From positions 124,001-188,000 of the forward strand of contig JAJYYE010000001.1 in assembly GCA_021801265.1 (NCBI GenBank): 64,000 nt of DNA. Reading direction: 5' to 3'. Source of the DNA: Pseudomonadota bacterium (lineage in GTDB: Bacteria > Pseudomonadota > Gammaproteobacteria > Halothiobacillales > Halothiobacillaceae). How positions within the stretch are numbered: position 1 is the stretch's first letter; the number at the start of each line of letters is the position of its first letter. The translations under genes were made by a program, and so were the position numbers. Below are positions 63,755 through 64,000 of the stretch, in pieces. The notes under the pieces were generated by a model that was not told the DNA's origin, ran no database searches, and saw only the letters and a program-made list of their open reading frames with translations.

Positions 63755-64000
63755 ATGAAAACATTTTCCGCCAAACCGGCTGAAGTGACACGCGACTGGT
63801 TTGTGGTCGATGCATCGGGCAAAACACTGGGTCGGCTCGCGTCTGAAGTAGCGCGCCGCTTGCGTGGCAAGCACAAGGCTGAATTCACCCCCCACGTAGA
63901 CACGGGCGATTACATCATCATCGTGAATGCAAAAGAAGTGAAAGTCACTGGCAATAAGGCCCAAGACAAAACCTACCATTTCCATACCGGTTTTATCGGC
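63755..64000 (+). CDS. rplM: Ribosomal protein L13 (5' part; continues beyond window)
   Basis: The first 82 codons are present. The N-terminus [20 protein letters not shown] and the [20 protein letters not shown] block identify L13; the GDYIIIVNA and [11 protein letters not shown] segments match. ATG 63755 follows GGGAGC. In most bacteria rpsI (S9) follows, outside the window. The leader between promoter and start is short (~50 nt), enough for the known kind of L13 autoregulation, but no structure is obvious. Confidence 0.97.
   Translation, partial: MKTFSAKPAEVTRDWFVVDASGKTLGRLASEVARRLRGKHKAEFTPHVDTGDYIIIVNAKEVKVTGNKAQDKTYHFHTGFIG

Noticed and set aside
1-64000. CRISPR arrays, tRNA/rRNA genes, phage or complete IS genes
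   Set aside because: No regularly spaced repeats, tRNA-like cloverleaf sequence or transposase/integrase frames were recognised.

Overview
The window looks like chromosomal sequence from a Gram-negative, flagellated gammaproteobacterium. It encodes a trimeric porin, TonB/ExbBD, an AmpD/AmpE pair, PBP1B and RecBD. Gene pairs such as gcvR-bcp and mrcB next to a lipoprotein gene also fit that class. The style is compatible with a chemolithotroph of the Halothiobacillus type, but no gene here proves the genus, so that part is a guess. Almost all of it is ordinary housekeeping genome, densely packed and often in translationally coupled operons with 4-8 bp start/stop overlaps. No tRNA, rRNA, CRISPR, phage or full-length insertion sequence was seen.

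Layout. 1-8.5 kb: 3' part of mfd, an RDD membrane protein, then recB-recD on the minus strand (no recC in the window). 8.6-14.6 kb: porin, an RpfE-like protein, a histidine phosphatase, ampE, ampD, and pncC/cinA-C. 14.7-26.5 kb: mutS, a small glycine-zipper lipoprotein, an APH-AAA kinase-like protein, mrcB, a TPR lipoprotein, a DinG/YoaA helicase, folD and rnt. 26.9-33.5 kb: one collinear run exbD-tonB-TonB receptor-exbB-phoD-like phosphatase-RNase T2, preceded by Pho-box-like repeats. It reads as a phosphorus-scavenging unit with its own TonB energiser. 33.5-43.7 kb: DUF3147 protein, metE, PhoH2-like, bcp, gcvR-like, DUF302 lipoprotein, LysR regulator, DUF4124 protein, proS. 43.7-57.3 kb: a seven-gene legionaminic acid operon, a divergent Maf flagellin glycosyltransferase, then fliT-like, fliS, fliD, flaG and flagellin with a near-perfect sigma-28 promoter. 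57.6-64 kb: glgP, a small membrane protein, tsaE, nnr, trpS and the start of rplM.

How it works together. The 43.7-57.3 kb block makes CMP-activated legionaminic acid, transfers it to flagellin (Maf), and exports, chaperones and caps the filament. The 26.9-33.5 kb block would release phosphate outside the inner membrane from phosphoesters and RNA and import something through a TonB receptor.

The intergenic DNA carries three dispersed repeat families: (i) REP/BIME-like palindromes at five loci; (ii) a MITE-like family with GAGCCTGTTCA ends; (iii) a second MITE-like element with CAGCCTGTCGGACTT ends, inserted inside the legionaminic operon. Both MITEs sit exactly at stop codons of the preceding genes.
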